From CAVUOA01 sp963742955 (GTDB lineage Bacteria > Bacteroidota > Ignavibacteria > Tepidaquicellales > OLB5), in NCBI GenBank assembly GCA_963742955.1, contig CAVUOA010000008.1, positions 248,001-312,000 of the forward strand: a stretch of 64,000 nucleotides of DNA, written 5' to 3'. The notes under the pieces are model-generated. The model saw only the letters and a list, made by a program, of their open reading frames with translations. It was not told the origin of the DNA and ran no database searches. Each line of letters opens with the position of its first letter. The stretch's first letter is position 1. Both the position numbers and the translations under genes were made by a program. Below are positions 26,405 through 35,761 of the stretch, piece by piece.

Positions 26405-27196
26405 TTAATATGTTCCGCTCAGCATAGTAACTGCAGTTCCGGTTAGAAAGACTCTATCACCTTCAACACGTACTCCCAGTGTTCCGCCTCTTTGAGAAGC
26501 CTGAAATGCTTTAAATGTATTCTTTCCCAGTTTTTTCATCCAGTACGGCGCAAGCGCGCAATGAGCTGAACCGGTTACGGGGTCTTCAGTGTATTCCCTT
26601 TTGCAGGTGCAAAGAACCTCGATACAAAATCATATCCGGCCATTGCTCGCTTTTGCTGTAATTATTGTTCCCCATGTTTCGAGTGATTGGAGCAGGCTGA
26701 AGTTTGGTTTTATATTTCTTACTGTTTCTTCGGAGTCAAGCTCTGCAATGTAATTCCACTCAGTTTTATACAGCGATACAGGTGTTACTCCAAGCGCTTT
26801 TATAAGTCCCCCCGGGATTTCTATTTGCTTGCTTTCAATCAAAGGGAAATCAAGCTCAATTTCACCATTCTTATAGTTTGCTCTCAGCAATCCGCTGCGC
26901 GTGTGAAATTTTAAAGTATCTGATTTATTTTCCTTCCCTGTTTCCCAGAGAATGTGTGAACTTGCAAGCGTGGCATGCCCGCACAGGTCAACTTCAACCG
27001 TGGGGGTAAACCATCTGAGTGAATACGAACCGTCATCTTTCTTATTTAAAAAAGCTGTTTCGGAAAGATTAATTTCTGCTGCAATATTCATTATAACATT
27101 CTCATCTAAGTGCGAATCCAGTATGCATACACCGGCGGGGTTCCCTGAAAAGGGGTGATTGGTAAAGGCGTCAACTGTGTGGATTGGGACTTTCAT
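26405..27196 (-). CDS. PhzF-family isomerase/epimerase-like protein, two frameshifts
   Basis: PhzF proteins have a duplicated diaminopimelate-epimerase fold. The N-terminal part has VDAFTNHPFSGNPAGVCIL with the family's GNPAGV loop, then INLSETAFL, which contains the catalytic glutamate, and VDLCGHATLASSHI. After frame changes near 26620-26640 the sequence continues YDFVSRFFAPA, EDPVTGSAHCALAPYW and FQASQRGGTLGVRVEGDRVFLTG, to a stop at 26405. With both indels repaired it is a full-length protein of about 263 residues. The substrate of this non-phenazine branch is unknown. Confidence 0.85.
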
Positions 27197-27263
27197 AAAT
27201 TTTTTAAAATTTTTGATTCAATATATCTACTATATGAATTTTTCTTTGATGAGTAAATATAAT

Positions 27264-27296
27264 AAAAAAGCCCCGGATGTTACATCGGGGGCTTTT
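27264..27296. terminator. Intrinsic terminator
   Basis: AAAAAGCCCC-GATGT/ACATC-GGGGGCTTTT hairpin between the T9SS gene end at 27329 and the PhzF start at 27196. It would stop minus-strand transcription after the T9SS gene. Next to it, 27302-27322 has the CCTGAAACAAGTTCAGG repeat also seen at 43713. Confidence 0.75.
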
Positions 27297-27328
27297 CAGA
27301 ACCTGAAACAAGTTCAGGGAGACAATTA

Positions 27329-28252
27329 TTATTTAGCCAATACCATTTTTCTTACTTCGGTTTTCTCCGGTGTTTTTATTCTGTAGAAATAAATTCCGCT
27401 TGGGAGGTTTGAACCGTTGAACTCGATATTGTATTCGCCTTCAGACTGGTTTTCATCTGCAAGAACTACGACCTGTCTGCCCAAACGGTCATATACCGTT
27501 ATGGTAACATGGGTTGCAGACTTGAGTACATAATTAATTGTGGTAGTCGGGTTAAACGGATTGGGATAGTTCTTGGTCAGGAAATAAGATTCATCCGGAT
27601 TCTGGTTAGTATTGTTCTCTGCATTTTCCTGTTTTGTTTCTTTGTTCGGTCTCTCTGCAATCAGGGCAACACCGGTTTCAATCTTTCCGGGTAAAAAGTC
27701 TTTACCTGTCTGGTAAGATATTTGAATACCCATTGCTTCGTTTTCAAGAACGGAAAAATCCATGCCGGCAATCTTTGATATAATTTTAAACTCATTCTCA
27801 TTTATATTCATATGGATTTCTTTCCATCCTGAGAAATTGAGCGGGATTTTCTTAGCTTCAAGACGTACATCTGAACTCTCATCGTACTTTCCGTCATTGT
27901 TAATATCAAACAATATTGAAACTGTAGCGCTCAGGTCGGTTCCTGTTCCCTGCAGCATAACGGAAAGAATATTATCTTCGGCAACCTGGAATTTAGCTTC
28001 TTTCCTGATTAATCCAACGTATGTATTCGGCTGAATTATGCCGTCTGTTGATAAAACTTCGGCATAGCCGTTTTCAAGGTTATCTTCCTTGTGCGAATAC
28101 TGCATTTTAAGGCTTCCGCCCCAGTACCACCCGGGAAGCTCGTGCTTGCCGAAACTATCAATTATGTTATTATCTGATTGTGAAAAAGCAGATGTGCAAA
28201 ATAAAACTGTAAATAGAAATGTATATAAAGATACTATAAAAGTTTTACCCAA
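27329..28252 (-). CDS. Secreted protein with T9SS sorting domain
   Basis: 307 residues with a signal peptide (hydrophobic VSLYTFLFTVLFCTSAFSQ). The central 200 residues are a single beta-rich domain of no family I recognise. It includes VSILFDINNDGKYDESSDV, a calcium-binding-type DxNxDGxxD loop. The last 80 residues, from FLTKNYPNPFNPTTT to TEVRKMVLAK, are the T9SS C-terminal domain. A linker rich in N and E separates the two. It is probably exported to the cell surface. Confidence 0.82.
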   Translation of the reverse strand: MGKTFIVSLYTFLFTVLFCTSAFSQSDNNIIDSFGKHELPGWYWGGSLKMQYSHKEDNLENGYAEVLSTDGIIQPNTYVGLIRKEAKFQVAEDNILSVMLQGTGTDLSATVSILFDINNDGKYDESSDVRLEAKKIPLNFSGWKEIHMNINENEFKIISKIAGMDFSVLENEAMGIQISYQTGKDFLPGKIETGVALIAERPNKETKQENAENNTNQNPDESYFLTKNYPNPFNPTTTINYVLKSATHVTITVYDRLGRQVVVLADENQSEGEYNIEFNGSNLPSGIYFYRIKTPEKTEVRKMVLAK

Positions 28253-28321
28253 ACCTAAACCTCCTCGATATTTTTAATAAATTTAGTTAAACGCGAGCTG
28301 CTATCTGCCAGGTTGGGCAGA

Positions 28322-28690
28322 TTATTTCACGAGAGTCATTCTTTTTACGGAAGAATACTCTCCGACCTGCAGCTTGTAGAGGTAAATGCCTGCGGGAAGA
28401 TTTGTAGCATCAAAAGTATAGTAATAATCACCGGCTGTTTGATACTCATCCACGAGAACTTCCACACTTTGCCCCACGAGATTATAAACGGTTAGTTTTA
28501 CCCTCTCATCTGATTTAAGACTGTATGAAAGAATTGTGGACGGATTGAATGGATTTGGATAATTCTGATTCAATATGAATCTATCAGGATTACCCTTCAA
28601 ATCAGCAATATGCTCATTATTAAAGGCGCTTATATTTATGGTGCCCATAATAAAAAACAACAGCATTATTAACCCGTAGATTTTTTTCAT
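28322..28690 (-). CDS. Mini T9SS protein: signal peptide plus sorting domain only
   Basis: 122 residues: a signal peptide (MKKIYGLIMLLFFIMG..., cut near SAF), about 15 linker residues, then a complete T9SS sorting domain, from LNQNYPNPFNPSTI to SVKRMTLVK. There is no cargo domain. This could be a gene that lost its cargo, a decoy or regulator of the export system, or a surface peptide in its own right. It is 69 bases upstream of the next T9SS gene on the same strand. Confidence 0.82.
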   Translation of the reverse strand: MKKIYGLIMLLFFIMGTINISAFNNEHIADLKGNPDRFILNQNYPNPFNPSTILSYSLKSDERVKLTVYNLVGQSVEVLVDEYQTAGDYYYTFDATNLPAGIYLYKLQVGEYSSVKRMTLVK

Positions 28691-28823
28691 TTCCTCTACT
28701 TAATTTACATAAAACTAAAGAAATTTATCGTAAATGTCAATATATAACAGCTAACTGAAATTACTATATTATCAAATAATTATGGAAAACAGGCTTTTCA
28801 GCCCGTTTTCCACAAAAAATCAA

Positions 28824-30353
28824 TTACTGAATAAGCAGCGCAACTATTCTTTCCTGTCCATCGGGTGTCATGACCTTTAAAAGTATTGAATCGCCTTTAC
28901 TCTTTGAATTAACAATATTTACAAAATCTTCAATGTTGTTTACTTTTTCTTTATTTGCTTCCAGAATTACAATTCCTTCTCTCATCCCGCGCATAAACGA
29001 TTCGGAATACATATCAACCGAAGTTACAATAACTCCTCCTTCGATATTGAGTTTTTTCTTTGTAGCATTATCTACATTAGAAACACTCATACCAAGTGAT
29101 TTCACTGTCTTTGAAGAAGCATCGCCCTGGCCGCTGTTGTTCTGCTGCATATTATTCTGCGCAGTCTGATTTTGATTTTCATCGTTTCTTGGTTTCAGTG
29201 TTACATCTTTATCAAATTGTTTACCGTCTCTGAACATTGTTAATTTCACAATATCACCCGGATGTTTGCTTCCGATAATTGCCTGAAGCTCGTTAGCGGC
29301 ATCTACACTCTTACCGTCGACTGAAAGAATAACATCGCCCACTTTTATACCTGCGTCCTCTCCTGCTCCGCCTTTTACAATACCCTGAACAAGAACACCT
29401 TCTGCTTTGCTGAGTCCGAGACCCTTTGCCATTGTTTCGTCTATTGTCTGGATGTTGACGCCTATGTAACCGCGAGTTACTTTTCCGTTTTTAATTAACT
29501 CGGGTACAACACTCTTAACAATGTTTACGGGAATTGCAAATCCGTATCCCTGGTAATATCCTGTATTGGTTTTAATAGCTGAATTGATTCCGATAAGCTG
29601 ACCGTTTATATCAACCAATGCGCCGCCGGAGTTACCCGGGTTAATTGCTGCGTCGGTTTGAATAAAGTTTTCAATTCCGTAGCCGCTTCTATCTCCGTTG
29701 ATACCGATGTTTCTTCCGAGAGCGCTTACAATACCGGCAGTCACTGTGTAATTCAATCCGAGCGGGTTTCCTATTGCAAGCACCCACTGGCCAACCTGCA
29801 CATTTTCCGAATTACCCATAGAAATTTCAGGCAAGTCATTTGCATCTATTTTAATAACCGCAATATCAGTATTCGGATCTGTCCCTATTAACTTAGCCTG
29901 GAACTCGCGCTTATCGGTTAAGGTAACTTTAATTCCGTTTTCGTCAGCATCTTTAACAACATGATTGTTTGTTACAATGTAACCGTCTTTTGAAATGATT
30001 ACTCCGGAACCGCTGCCGATTTCAGGGCCCTGTTCGGGCATTTTAAAATCGGGGCCAAAGAAAAAATGGAACGGGTCCTGACCCTGGTCTTGCTGCATTT
30101 GTTCATTTTGCTTTGGGTTAGATTTTACCACGATGCTGACTATTGTTGGTGTAACAGATTTACTGATTTCCACAAATGCATCGTTAAGTGATTTCACTTC
30201 CGGTGTAACATTTAACGGCGGGGTTGTGTTAAAATCAATCTGTGAGCTCGATTTTACAATTTTAACACCGCTGAAATTAGCTATAAGTACTGCGCCAAAT
30301 ACAAGAGCAAAGAATATTACAAATCCGGCTGCAATAATTGATTTTCTTGACAT
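28824..30353 (-). CDS. HtrA/DegP-family periplasmic serine protease
   Basis: 509 residues with an N-terminal signal anchor (IIAAGFVIFFALVFGAVLI). The trypsin-like domain has GSGVIISKDGYIVTNNHVV with His131, NTDIAVIKI with Asp163 and PGNSGGALVD with Ser242, a complete triad. Two PDZ domains follow (GYIGVNIQTIDE..., then a second after residue 400). A Q/N-rich linker between them (QNQTAQNNMQQNN) is unusual but common in Bacteroidota-group HtrAs. It should degrade or refold damaged envelope proteins. It is followed by a small T9SS gene, and recO lies upstream. Confidence 0.95.
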   Translation of the reverse strand: MSRKSIIAAGFVIFFALVFGAVLIANFSGVKIVKSSSQIDFNTTPPLNVTPEVKSLNDAFVEISKSVTPTIVSIVVKSNPKQNEQMQQDQGQDPFHFFFGPDFKMPEQGPEIGSGSGVIISKDGYIVTNNHVVKDADENGIKVTLTDKREFQAKLIGTDPNTDIAVIKIDANDLPEISMGNSENVQVGQWVLAIGNPLGLNYTVTAGIVSALGRNIGINGDRSGYGIENFIQTDAAINPGNSGGALVDINGQLIGINSAIKTNTGYYQGYGFAIPVNIVKSVVPELIKNGKVTRGYIGVNIQTIDETMAKGLGLSKAEGVLVQGIVKGGAGEDAGIKVGDVILSVDGKSVDAANELQAIIGSKHPGDIVKLTMFRDGKQFDKDVTLKPRNDENQNQTAQNNMQQNNSGQGDASSKTVKSLGMSVSNVDNATKKKLNIEGGVIVTSVDMYSESFMRGMREGIVILEANKEKVNNIEDFVNIVNSKSKGDSILLKVMTPDGQERIVALLIQ

Positions 30354-30428
30354 TTTATATTATCTCCTTTATGTTATGTCTTTTATTTGACTTTTACAAA
30401 AATGAAAAGGTTTAATTGTACTTATTGG

Positions 30429-31124
30429 CTATAAGCGTATCTCCTTGGAAAATATTACTTTTTTTGTTTTTGAATAACTCAAATTTTCAAAATGCATATT
30501 AAAATGATACTCAAAAAATCTCTCAATCGCAATTTCAGAAGCTCCTCTTAAATCGAAACCGGTTATTTCTTCCGGTTTTCCGAGCAGAATATTTTTCAGA
30601 ACAGAACTGTCATCTTTGTGTAAACCTGCGCCTGAATGTGCCGGGCTGTTTCCTTCAATTCTGTCCATTTCAACGGCAAAACCAAGTAATTTTGCCGCTC
30701 TAAACTCAAAGTTAAATAACAAATTAACAAAATTTTTAGTTGCATCGTTCAGCATTTTAAGAGAATTTACAATCAATTCAAACATACCCGGAATCTCATG
30801 ATTGTCCACTGTTGTTTTATCGGCAAGTTCTATAATTCTGAACCCTGTGTTCATTTTTTCGGTATTTTCATATATTCCCTGTAAAGAATTTGAATAATCC
30901 GCTCCCGAAATAAGGTGAAGAGTACGGATTTCCTTGTAATAAATAAGTGTATTCAGGCAAGCCATTGGTTGCAGTACTCCGCCCCACCTTGTTTTTACAT
31001 CTCTTACCCCCTTGGCAACGGCCCTTAATTTACCGTTAGATTTTGTATACAGTGTAACAATCTTACTTTTATCCCTGTAATTCATTGATTTTAATACTAC
31101 TGCCTCGGTTTTTATTAAAGCCAT
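30429..31124 (-). CDS. recO: DNA repair protein RecO
   Basis: 231 residues. The N-terminal OB fold reads IKTEAVVLKSMNYRDKSKIVTLYTKSNGKLRAVAKGVRD, the signature of RecO, which loads RecA onto SSB-coated single strands with RecR. The helical C-terminal half (NLLFNFEFRAAKLLGF) is normal. The zinc-finger cysteines present in many RecO proteins are absent. It begins eight bases after mtnA ends, so the two are co-transcribed. Confidence 0.9.
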   Translation of the reverse strand: MALIKTEAVVLKSMNYRDKSKIVTLYTKSNGKLRAVAKGVRDVKTRWGGVLQPMACLNTLIYYKEIRTLHLISGADYSNSLQGIYENTEKMNTGFRIIELADKTTVDNHEIPGMFELIVNSLKMLNDATKNFVNLLFNFEFRAAKLLGFAVEMDRIEGNSPAHSGAGLHKDDSSVLKNILLGKPEEITGFDLRGASEIAIERFFEYHFNMHFENLSYSKTKKVIFSKEIRL

Positions 31125-31132
31125 AATACCCG

Positions 31133-32218
31133 CTATTGTTCCTCACTTTCATCTTCGTGAGAGATTGTCTGAATATAGCTTTGGAAAAGATGCTTTAGGT
31201 TTCCGAAATTATACGGCGGATAGTGGACTTTATATTCGGTAATAATTGCCGAAACAAGCTCATGAGGCACAAGGTCAAATGCGGGATTCAGCACCGGAAC
31301 ATTTTTAGCAGTAACAGGAACTCCATAAAATGTTCGCACCTCTTCCGGGTCTCTTTCCTCAATTTCAATATCTTCACCGGTTTCGATTTCAAAATCGATG
31401 GTTGAACTCGGCGCAGCAACGTAAAAAGGAATTTTATGATGCGAACAGTTAACAGCCAGCGAATAGCTTCCCACTTTATTGACCACATCACCGTTCGGCG
31501 CAATTCTGTCGGCGCCTATAATAACGCAATCAACCATTCCTTCTTTCATAAGATTTGCCGCCATTGAATCGATTATTAATTCAAAGTCAACCTCATTTTT
31601 TTCAAGTTCATAAACGGTTAGCCTTGCGCCCTGAAGAAGCGGTCTTGTTTCATCGGCATAAACGAATATATTTTTTGCCTGGCTTTTGGCTGTGAATACT
31701 ATACCCAAAGCTGTGCCGATTCCGCCGGTAGCAAGCTCGCCTGCATTGCAGTGAGTTAGAATATTCATTTCCTCTCCAATCAAATCTGCACCGTTGATTC
31801 CGATTCTTCTGCACATCTCAATATCCTCATCATACATTTTGTCAGCTTCTTCAAGCATCATAACGGAAATTTCTTCGACTTCTTTATCCGGGTTCTCTTC
31901 GAAAACTTTTTCCATTCTTTCCAGAGCGTAAAATAAATTTCTCGCAGTAGGACGCGAATTGCGGAAGCTTTCTGTAAGCTTATAAAAATGTATCTCGAAA
32001 TTCTTCTTATTATCGGAGCTGAATTTCTGTATGCCGAGAACCACACCATAAGCAGCTGCAATACCGATAAGCGGCGCTCCTCTTATTTTCAGCCCGCTTA
32101 TTGCTTCGAGCACATCTTTATAGTCTTTAGTCTTGACATATTTTTCCTTTAACGGCAGCAAAGACTGGTCAAGAAAGATAAGCTCGTTATCATCCGTATA
32201 TCTAAGCTTTTCTATCAT
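31133..32218 (-). CDS. mtnA: S-methyl-5-thioribose-1-phosphate isomerase
   Basis: A 361-residue member of the eIF-2B alpha/beta/delta-like family. MtnA isomerises methylthioribose-1-phosphate to the ribulose form in methionine salvage. Key blocks are KIRGAPLIGIAAAYG (phosphate binding), NILTHCNAGELATGGIGTALG with the catalytic cysteine, and IIGADRIAPNGDVVNKVGSY with the catalytic aspartate. No other methionine-salvage gene is nearby, but a PfkB kinase is encoded directly upstream. It could also act on 5-deoxyribose-1-phosphate. Confidence 0.92.
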   Translation of the reverse strand: MIEKLRYTDDNELIFLDQSLLPLKEKYVKTKDYKDVLEAISGLKIRGAPLIGIAAAYGVVLGIQKFSSDNKKNFEIHFYKLTESFRNSRPTARNLFYALERMEKVFEENPDKEVEEISVMMLEEADKMYDEDIEMCRRIGINGADLIGEEMNILTHCNAGELATGGIGTALGIVFTAKSQAKNIFVYADETRPLLQGARLTVYELEKNEVDFELIIDSMAANLMKEGMVDCVIIGADRIAPNGDVVNKVGSYSLAVNCSHHKIPFYVAAPSSTIDFEIETGEDIEIEERDPEEVRTFYGVPVTAKNVPVLNPAFDLVPHELVSAIITEYKVHYPPYNFGNLKHLFQSYIQTISHEDESEEQ

Positions 32219-32266
32219 ATAATAAATATAATTGAAAAAGAGGGAAAGATTAAAGGTTTAAAGAAA

Positions 32267-32299
32267 AGACTTCAGAAGTCTAAAAGACTTCAGAAGTCT
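32267..32299. repeat. Paired palindromes AGACTTC-A-GAAGTCT
   Basis: Two 15-base palindromes spaced 18 bases apart at the 3' end of the PfkB gene, followed by T-runs on the minus strand. They may act as its terminator. The same arrangement occurs at 58733-58765. Confidence 0.7.
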
Positions 32300-32301
32300 A
32301 T

Positions 32302-33216
32302 TTAAACTGAAGTAAAATCTGATAAATGTTTAAACTCGTTGAAACGGTCTTTAATTTCGAAAGCAGAGAGGTCCCTGATTCTTTCTATAGAGAAACTCTC
32401 CACAGAAAACGAAGCAACCGTGCTGCCGTAAATAACAGCGCGTTTCATATTCTCGTAAGACATATCTTCGGTTTTTGCTATATGCCCTATAAAACCGCCG
32501 GCAAATGTATCGCCTGCGCCGGTCGGGTCGTAAATAGATTCAAGCGGGTACGCCGGAGCTGCAAATAAGTCATCACCCGAAAACAGCAGCGCGCCATGCT
32601 CCCCTTTTTTTATTATGAGTGTTTTCGGACCCATCGATTGTATTTTTTTTGCGGCTTTTATAAGATTAGCTTCGTGAGAGATTTCCCTTGCCTCCGAATC
32701 GTTTATAATAAATACATCAATACGCTTCAGTACTTCCAGTAATGAATCATACTTGCCTTCTATCCAGAAGTTCATTGTATCTGCAACAACCATACGCGGC
32801 TTTTCAATCTGGCTTAAAACTTTCAATTGCAGTTCGGGATTAATATTGCCAAGGCATACAAAAGTGCTTTTCTTAAAAGAATCGGGAATCACCGGGTTAA
32901 AATCAGCAAACACGTTCAGTTCGGTAGCAAGACTGTCTCTGCTGTTTAAATCAAAATTATATCTTCCGTGCCAGAAAAATGTTTTTTCATTTTCTTTTAC
33001 CTGGAGACCTTCTATATCTACTTCTTTTTCTTTTAAAAATTCAATCTCCTTTTTCGGGAAATCGCCGCCTACAACTCCTACAAGTCTGACCGGCTGAATA
33101 AAATAGCTTGCTGCAACCGATATATAGGTAGCAGAACCTCCAACCGCTCTTTCTGCTTTCCCGAACGGGGTTTCTATTGTATCTAAAGCCAGTGAACCGA
33201 CAACTAATAATGACAT
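32302..33216 (-). CDS. PfkB-family carbohydrate/nucleoside kinase
   Basis: 304 residues of the ribokinase fold. The N-terminus LLVVGSLALDTIETPFGKAERAVGGSATYISVAA includes the substrate-binding GG region. The C-terminal signature DPTGAGDTFAGGFIGHIA contains the catalytic aspartate and the anion hole. The NDSEAREIS segment also fits PfkB. Being beside mtnA, it may phosphorylate a ribose-type compound such as methylthioribose or adenosine, but the sequence does not decide this. Confidence 0.88.
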   Translation of the reverse strand: MSLLVVGSLALDTIETPFGKAERAVGGSATYISVAASYFIQPVRLVGVVGGDFPKKEIEFLKEKEVDIEGLQVKENEKTFFWHGRYNFDLNSRDSLATELNVFADFNPVIPDSFKKSTFVCLGNINPELQLKVLSQIEKPRMVVADTMNFWIEGKYDSLLEVLKRIDVFIINDSEAREISHEANLIKAAKKIQSMGPKTLIIKKGEHGALLFSGDDLFAAPAYPLESIYDPTGAGDTFAGGFIGHIAKTEDMSYENMKRAVIYGSTVASFSVESFSIERIRDLSAFEIKDRFNEFKHLSDFTSV

Positions 33217-33440
33217 ATAAAATTAGATATTTTCTTTAAAAATACATTGTTCAATCGTGCAAATTACAAAACATAAGTAAAATATGAAAGGAATGCACCT
33301 GACCAAATTAAAATTTTTTAATAACTTACTTCTCAATACTTTAAACAAGTTAGGTAATTCCGTATTTATTAGTTGAAAATAAGCATAAAGAATGATATTA
33401 TTATGAAATGGGAAAGTCATAAACCAAAAAATTAAAAAAT

Positions 33441-35432
33441 ATGAACACAAATCTTTTCAAATTGTTTTCGGTACTTGCAGTTATGATTGCACTATCATTT
33501 ACAACAAATGCACAGTATTCGGATAACAGTACAAATAACCCTTACTCGTTAAAAGTTGTTAAACCTCTTGCATGGAATGAAACTCCATACGGAATCGATG
33601 CCATAATTTCTAACGGTCCTTTTGACAATTATTCAATTTCACCGTCAAACGGTTTTGCAGAAACCGATATAATCGTAAATATGGGCAACTGGAACAACTT
33701 TGTAGCAACCGATAACAGGGTTATTATTTCTTCAGGTTCTGCAGTTTGCTATTATACAACGAACGCCGGCGTTAACTGGAATACCAGCGGCTCAGTATTA
33801 GTTAGTCAGGGCGACCCGGTATTTGCATCTGACAGTGCCGGAAATTTATATTTCGCTGTTCTAAATAATGGCGTTAGAGTTTCTAAATCTACTAATTTAG
33901 GAGCAACCTGGACAAATCTCGGTAACGTTTTTTCAAACTCTAACTCTGATAAAGAGTGGATATGGTGCGACCAGACAAACGGGACTTACAAAAATAACGT
34001 TTATGTAGCTTATGTAAATTTTGGCACAGGCGGCGGAGTTGATTTCTGGAGAAGCACAAATAACGGCTCAAGCTGGACAGGACCGTTAATTATTGCTGCC
34101 GGTAATCAGGGCGCTAATCCTGGTCCAAACATTGTAGTTGACCCAAATGGAAGAGTTTGTATTGCGTGGAATACTTCAGGGGGCGCATCTTTCAAATATT
34201 CAACCGATGGAGGTGCTTCGTTCAACGGAAGCGCCATAACTGCTGCCAATTATGGGCAGCCGGGAACTTTCAACAGTACATCAGGAAGATATTGCGTAAA
34301 AGGAAATATAAGAGTAAACGGTCATCCTCAGCTTGCTTGTGACCTTTCAAATAGTTCATACAGGGGTAACCTATATCTTCAATATGCAACTAATCCTCCC
34401 GGACCGGATATAGCAGATATATTTGTTGCCAGGTCTACTGATGGTGGTTTAACATGGCAGGCTCCTGTCAGAATCAACAATGATGCTACTACAACTGACC
34501 AGTGGATGGGTGATGTATCCGTTGACAACCTGGGCAGAGTCTGGGTTTATTGGTGGGATTCCAGAAATGACCCAAGCAACATCTTAACAGAAACTTGGGG
34601 AGGTGTATCTACAGACGGCGGAGTAACATTTACTAATTTTAAGATTGGCAATCAGAATTTCAATCCGAATTCAGTAAAGATTTTCCAGGGAACCGAACAT
34701 TACTATCTAGGCGATTACCAGAGCATTTCCGGAAAAGATGTTACTTTCCCGTGCTATACTGCACAGAACAACACCTTGCTGGATTATGTTGCATACCTAC
34801 CGGATTACGGTATTAGTTTCCAGAGACCTGTAGATACTGTTAACCACGGACAAACATCCGTAAACAGAGTTATTGCCCCTATGATGGGACCTTACAGCGG
34901 AACAGTAACTTATACAGCAACAGTTACACCTGCTCCTGCTACAGGTACAATTACATTTAACTGGGCGCCTTCAAATGTAAAAACATTTACCGGCGCACCT
35001 GATTCGATTACGCTTAACTCAGTGGTTTCTTCAACTGTACCTTACCAGAATTACACGGTTACAGTTACTGCTGCTGAAAACGGCGGACCGAGAACTCATA
35101 CACGTTCATGGACGTTAACAGTTGCAAACATAATCGGAGTTTCACACAACAGTAATGATATCCCGCGGATTTATGCTTTGGGACAGAATTACCCGAACCC
35201 CTTCAACCCGTCAACACAGATTGATTACTCTCTGCCAAAACAGTCAGAAGTAGTTTTGAAAGTTTATGATATGCTGGGACAGGAAGTTGCAACTCTGGTT
35301 AACCATGCTGTTCAGCAGGCGGGCACTTACACTGAAACCTTTAATGCATCTAATCTTCCGAGCGGTGTTTACTATTACAAGCTTACAGCAGGACAATATA
35401 CTGATGTAAGAAAAATGATATTGATTAAATAA
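33441..35432 (+). CDS. Secreted BNR/Asp-box beta-propeller protein with T9SS sorting domain
   Basis: 663 residues. The signal peptide ends near TTNAQ. The first 430 residues have repeated Asp-box motifs (STNNGSSW, STDGGAS, STDGGLTW), the mark of sialidase-type beta-propellers. A middle Ig-like domain (about 440-575) reads GTVTYTATVTPAPATGTITFNW. The T9SS C-terminal domain runs from LGQNYPNPFNPSTQI to TDVRKMILIK. The arginine triad and Tyr/Glu of active sialidases are not evident, so binding rather than cleavage is possible. It is related to the tandem set at 38997-43647. Confidence 0.88.
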   Translation: MNTNLFKLFSVLAVMIALSFTTNAQYSDNSTNNPYSLKVVKPLAWNETPYGIDAIISNGPFDNYSISPSNGFAETDIIVNMGNWNNFVATDNRVIISSGSAVCYYTTNAGVNWNTSGSVLVSQGDPVFASDSAGNLYFAVLNNGVRVSKSTNLGATWTNLGNVFSNSNSDKEWIWCDQTNGTYKNNVYVAYVNFGTGGGVDFWRSTNNGSSWTGPLIIAAGNQGANPGPNIVVDPNGRVCIAWNTSGGASFKYSTDGGASFNGSAITAANYGQPGTFNSTSGRYCVKGNIRVNGHPQLACDLSNSSYRGNLYLQYATNPPGPDIADIFVARSTDGGLTWQAPVRINNDATTTDQWMGDVSVDNLGRVWVYWWDSRNDPSNILTETWGGVSTDGGVTFTNFKIGNQNFNPNSVKIFQGTEHYYLGDYQSISGKDVTFPCYTAQNNTLLDYVAYLPDYGISFQRPVDTVNHGQTSVNRVIAPMMGPYSGTVTYTATVTPAPATGTITFNWAPSNVKTFTGAPDSITLNSVVSSTVPYQNYTVTVTAAENGGPRTHTRSWTLTVANIIGVSHNSNDIPRIYALGQNYPNPFNPSTQIDYSLPKQSEVVLKVYDMLGQEVATLVNHAVQQAGTYTETFNASNLPSGVYYYKLTAGQYTDVRKMILIK

Positions 35433-35467
35433 ACCACTGATTACTCTGATTTCACTGATTTTGGAAC

Positions 35468-35500
35468 AAAAGGGGCTGTCAAATTGACAGCCCTTTTTTT
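35468..35500 (+). terminator. Intrinsic terminator
   Basis: GGGCTGTC-AAATT-GACAGCCC followed by seven T, 33 bases after the T9SS gene ends. Confidence 0.85.
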
Positions 35501-35526
35501 ATGCGCGAAACAAAACTTTTTAAACC

Positions 35527-35586
35527 GTAGTCTCAAGCTTTAGCTAAAGCAGAGTATTATCGCAGCCTAAAGGCTGCGGCTACAGG
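35527..35586. repeat. Palindromic intergenic repeat
   Basis: Contains AGCTTTAGCTAAAGC and CGCAGCCTAAAGGCTGCGG, two adjacent hairpins. The rest of the 329-base gap 35433-35761 holds two terminators and no gene. Confidence 0.6.
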
Positions 35587-35644
35587 AAGCATTTATGATG
35601 CACCTCCTTCTTGGAGGGCAGGGTTGGGGTATTATATAAAAAGC

Positions 35645-35678
35645 AAAAGGGAGTCACGAACAATGATGACTCCCTTTT
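35645..35678 (-). terminator. Intrinsic terminator
   Basis: AAAAGGGAGTCA and TGACTCCCTTTT form a 12-bp stem 84 bases after the peroxiredoxin stop. It can act on both strands. Confidence 0.75.
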
Positions 35679-35761
35679 CATTAACCCGTACCATAATTCC
35701 AATGTGGAGTAAGCGATGGTTTTTTTAGGGCACGAGTACAGCACTCATTAAACGGAATTTA

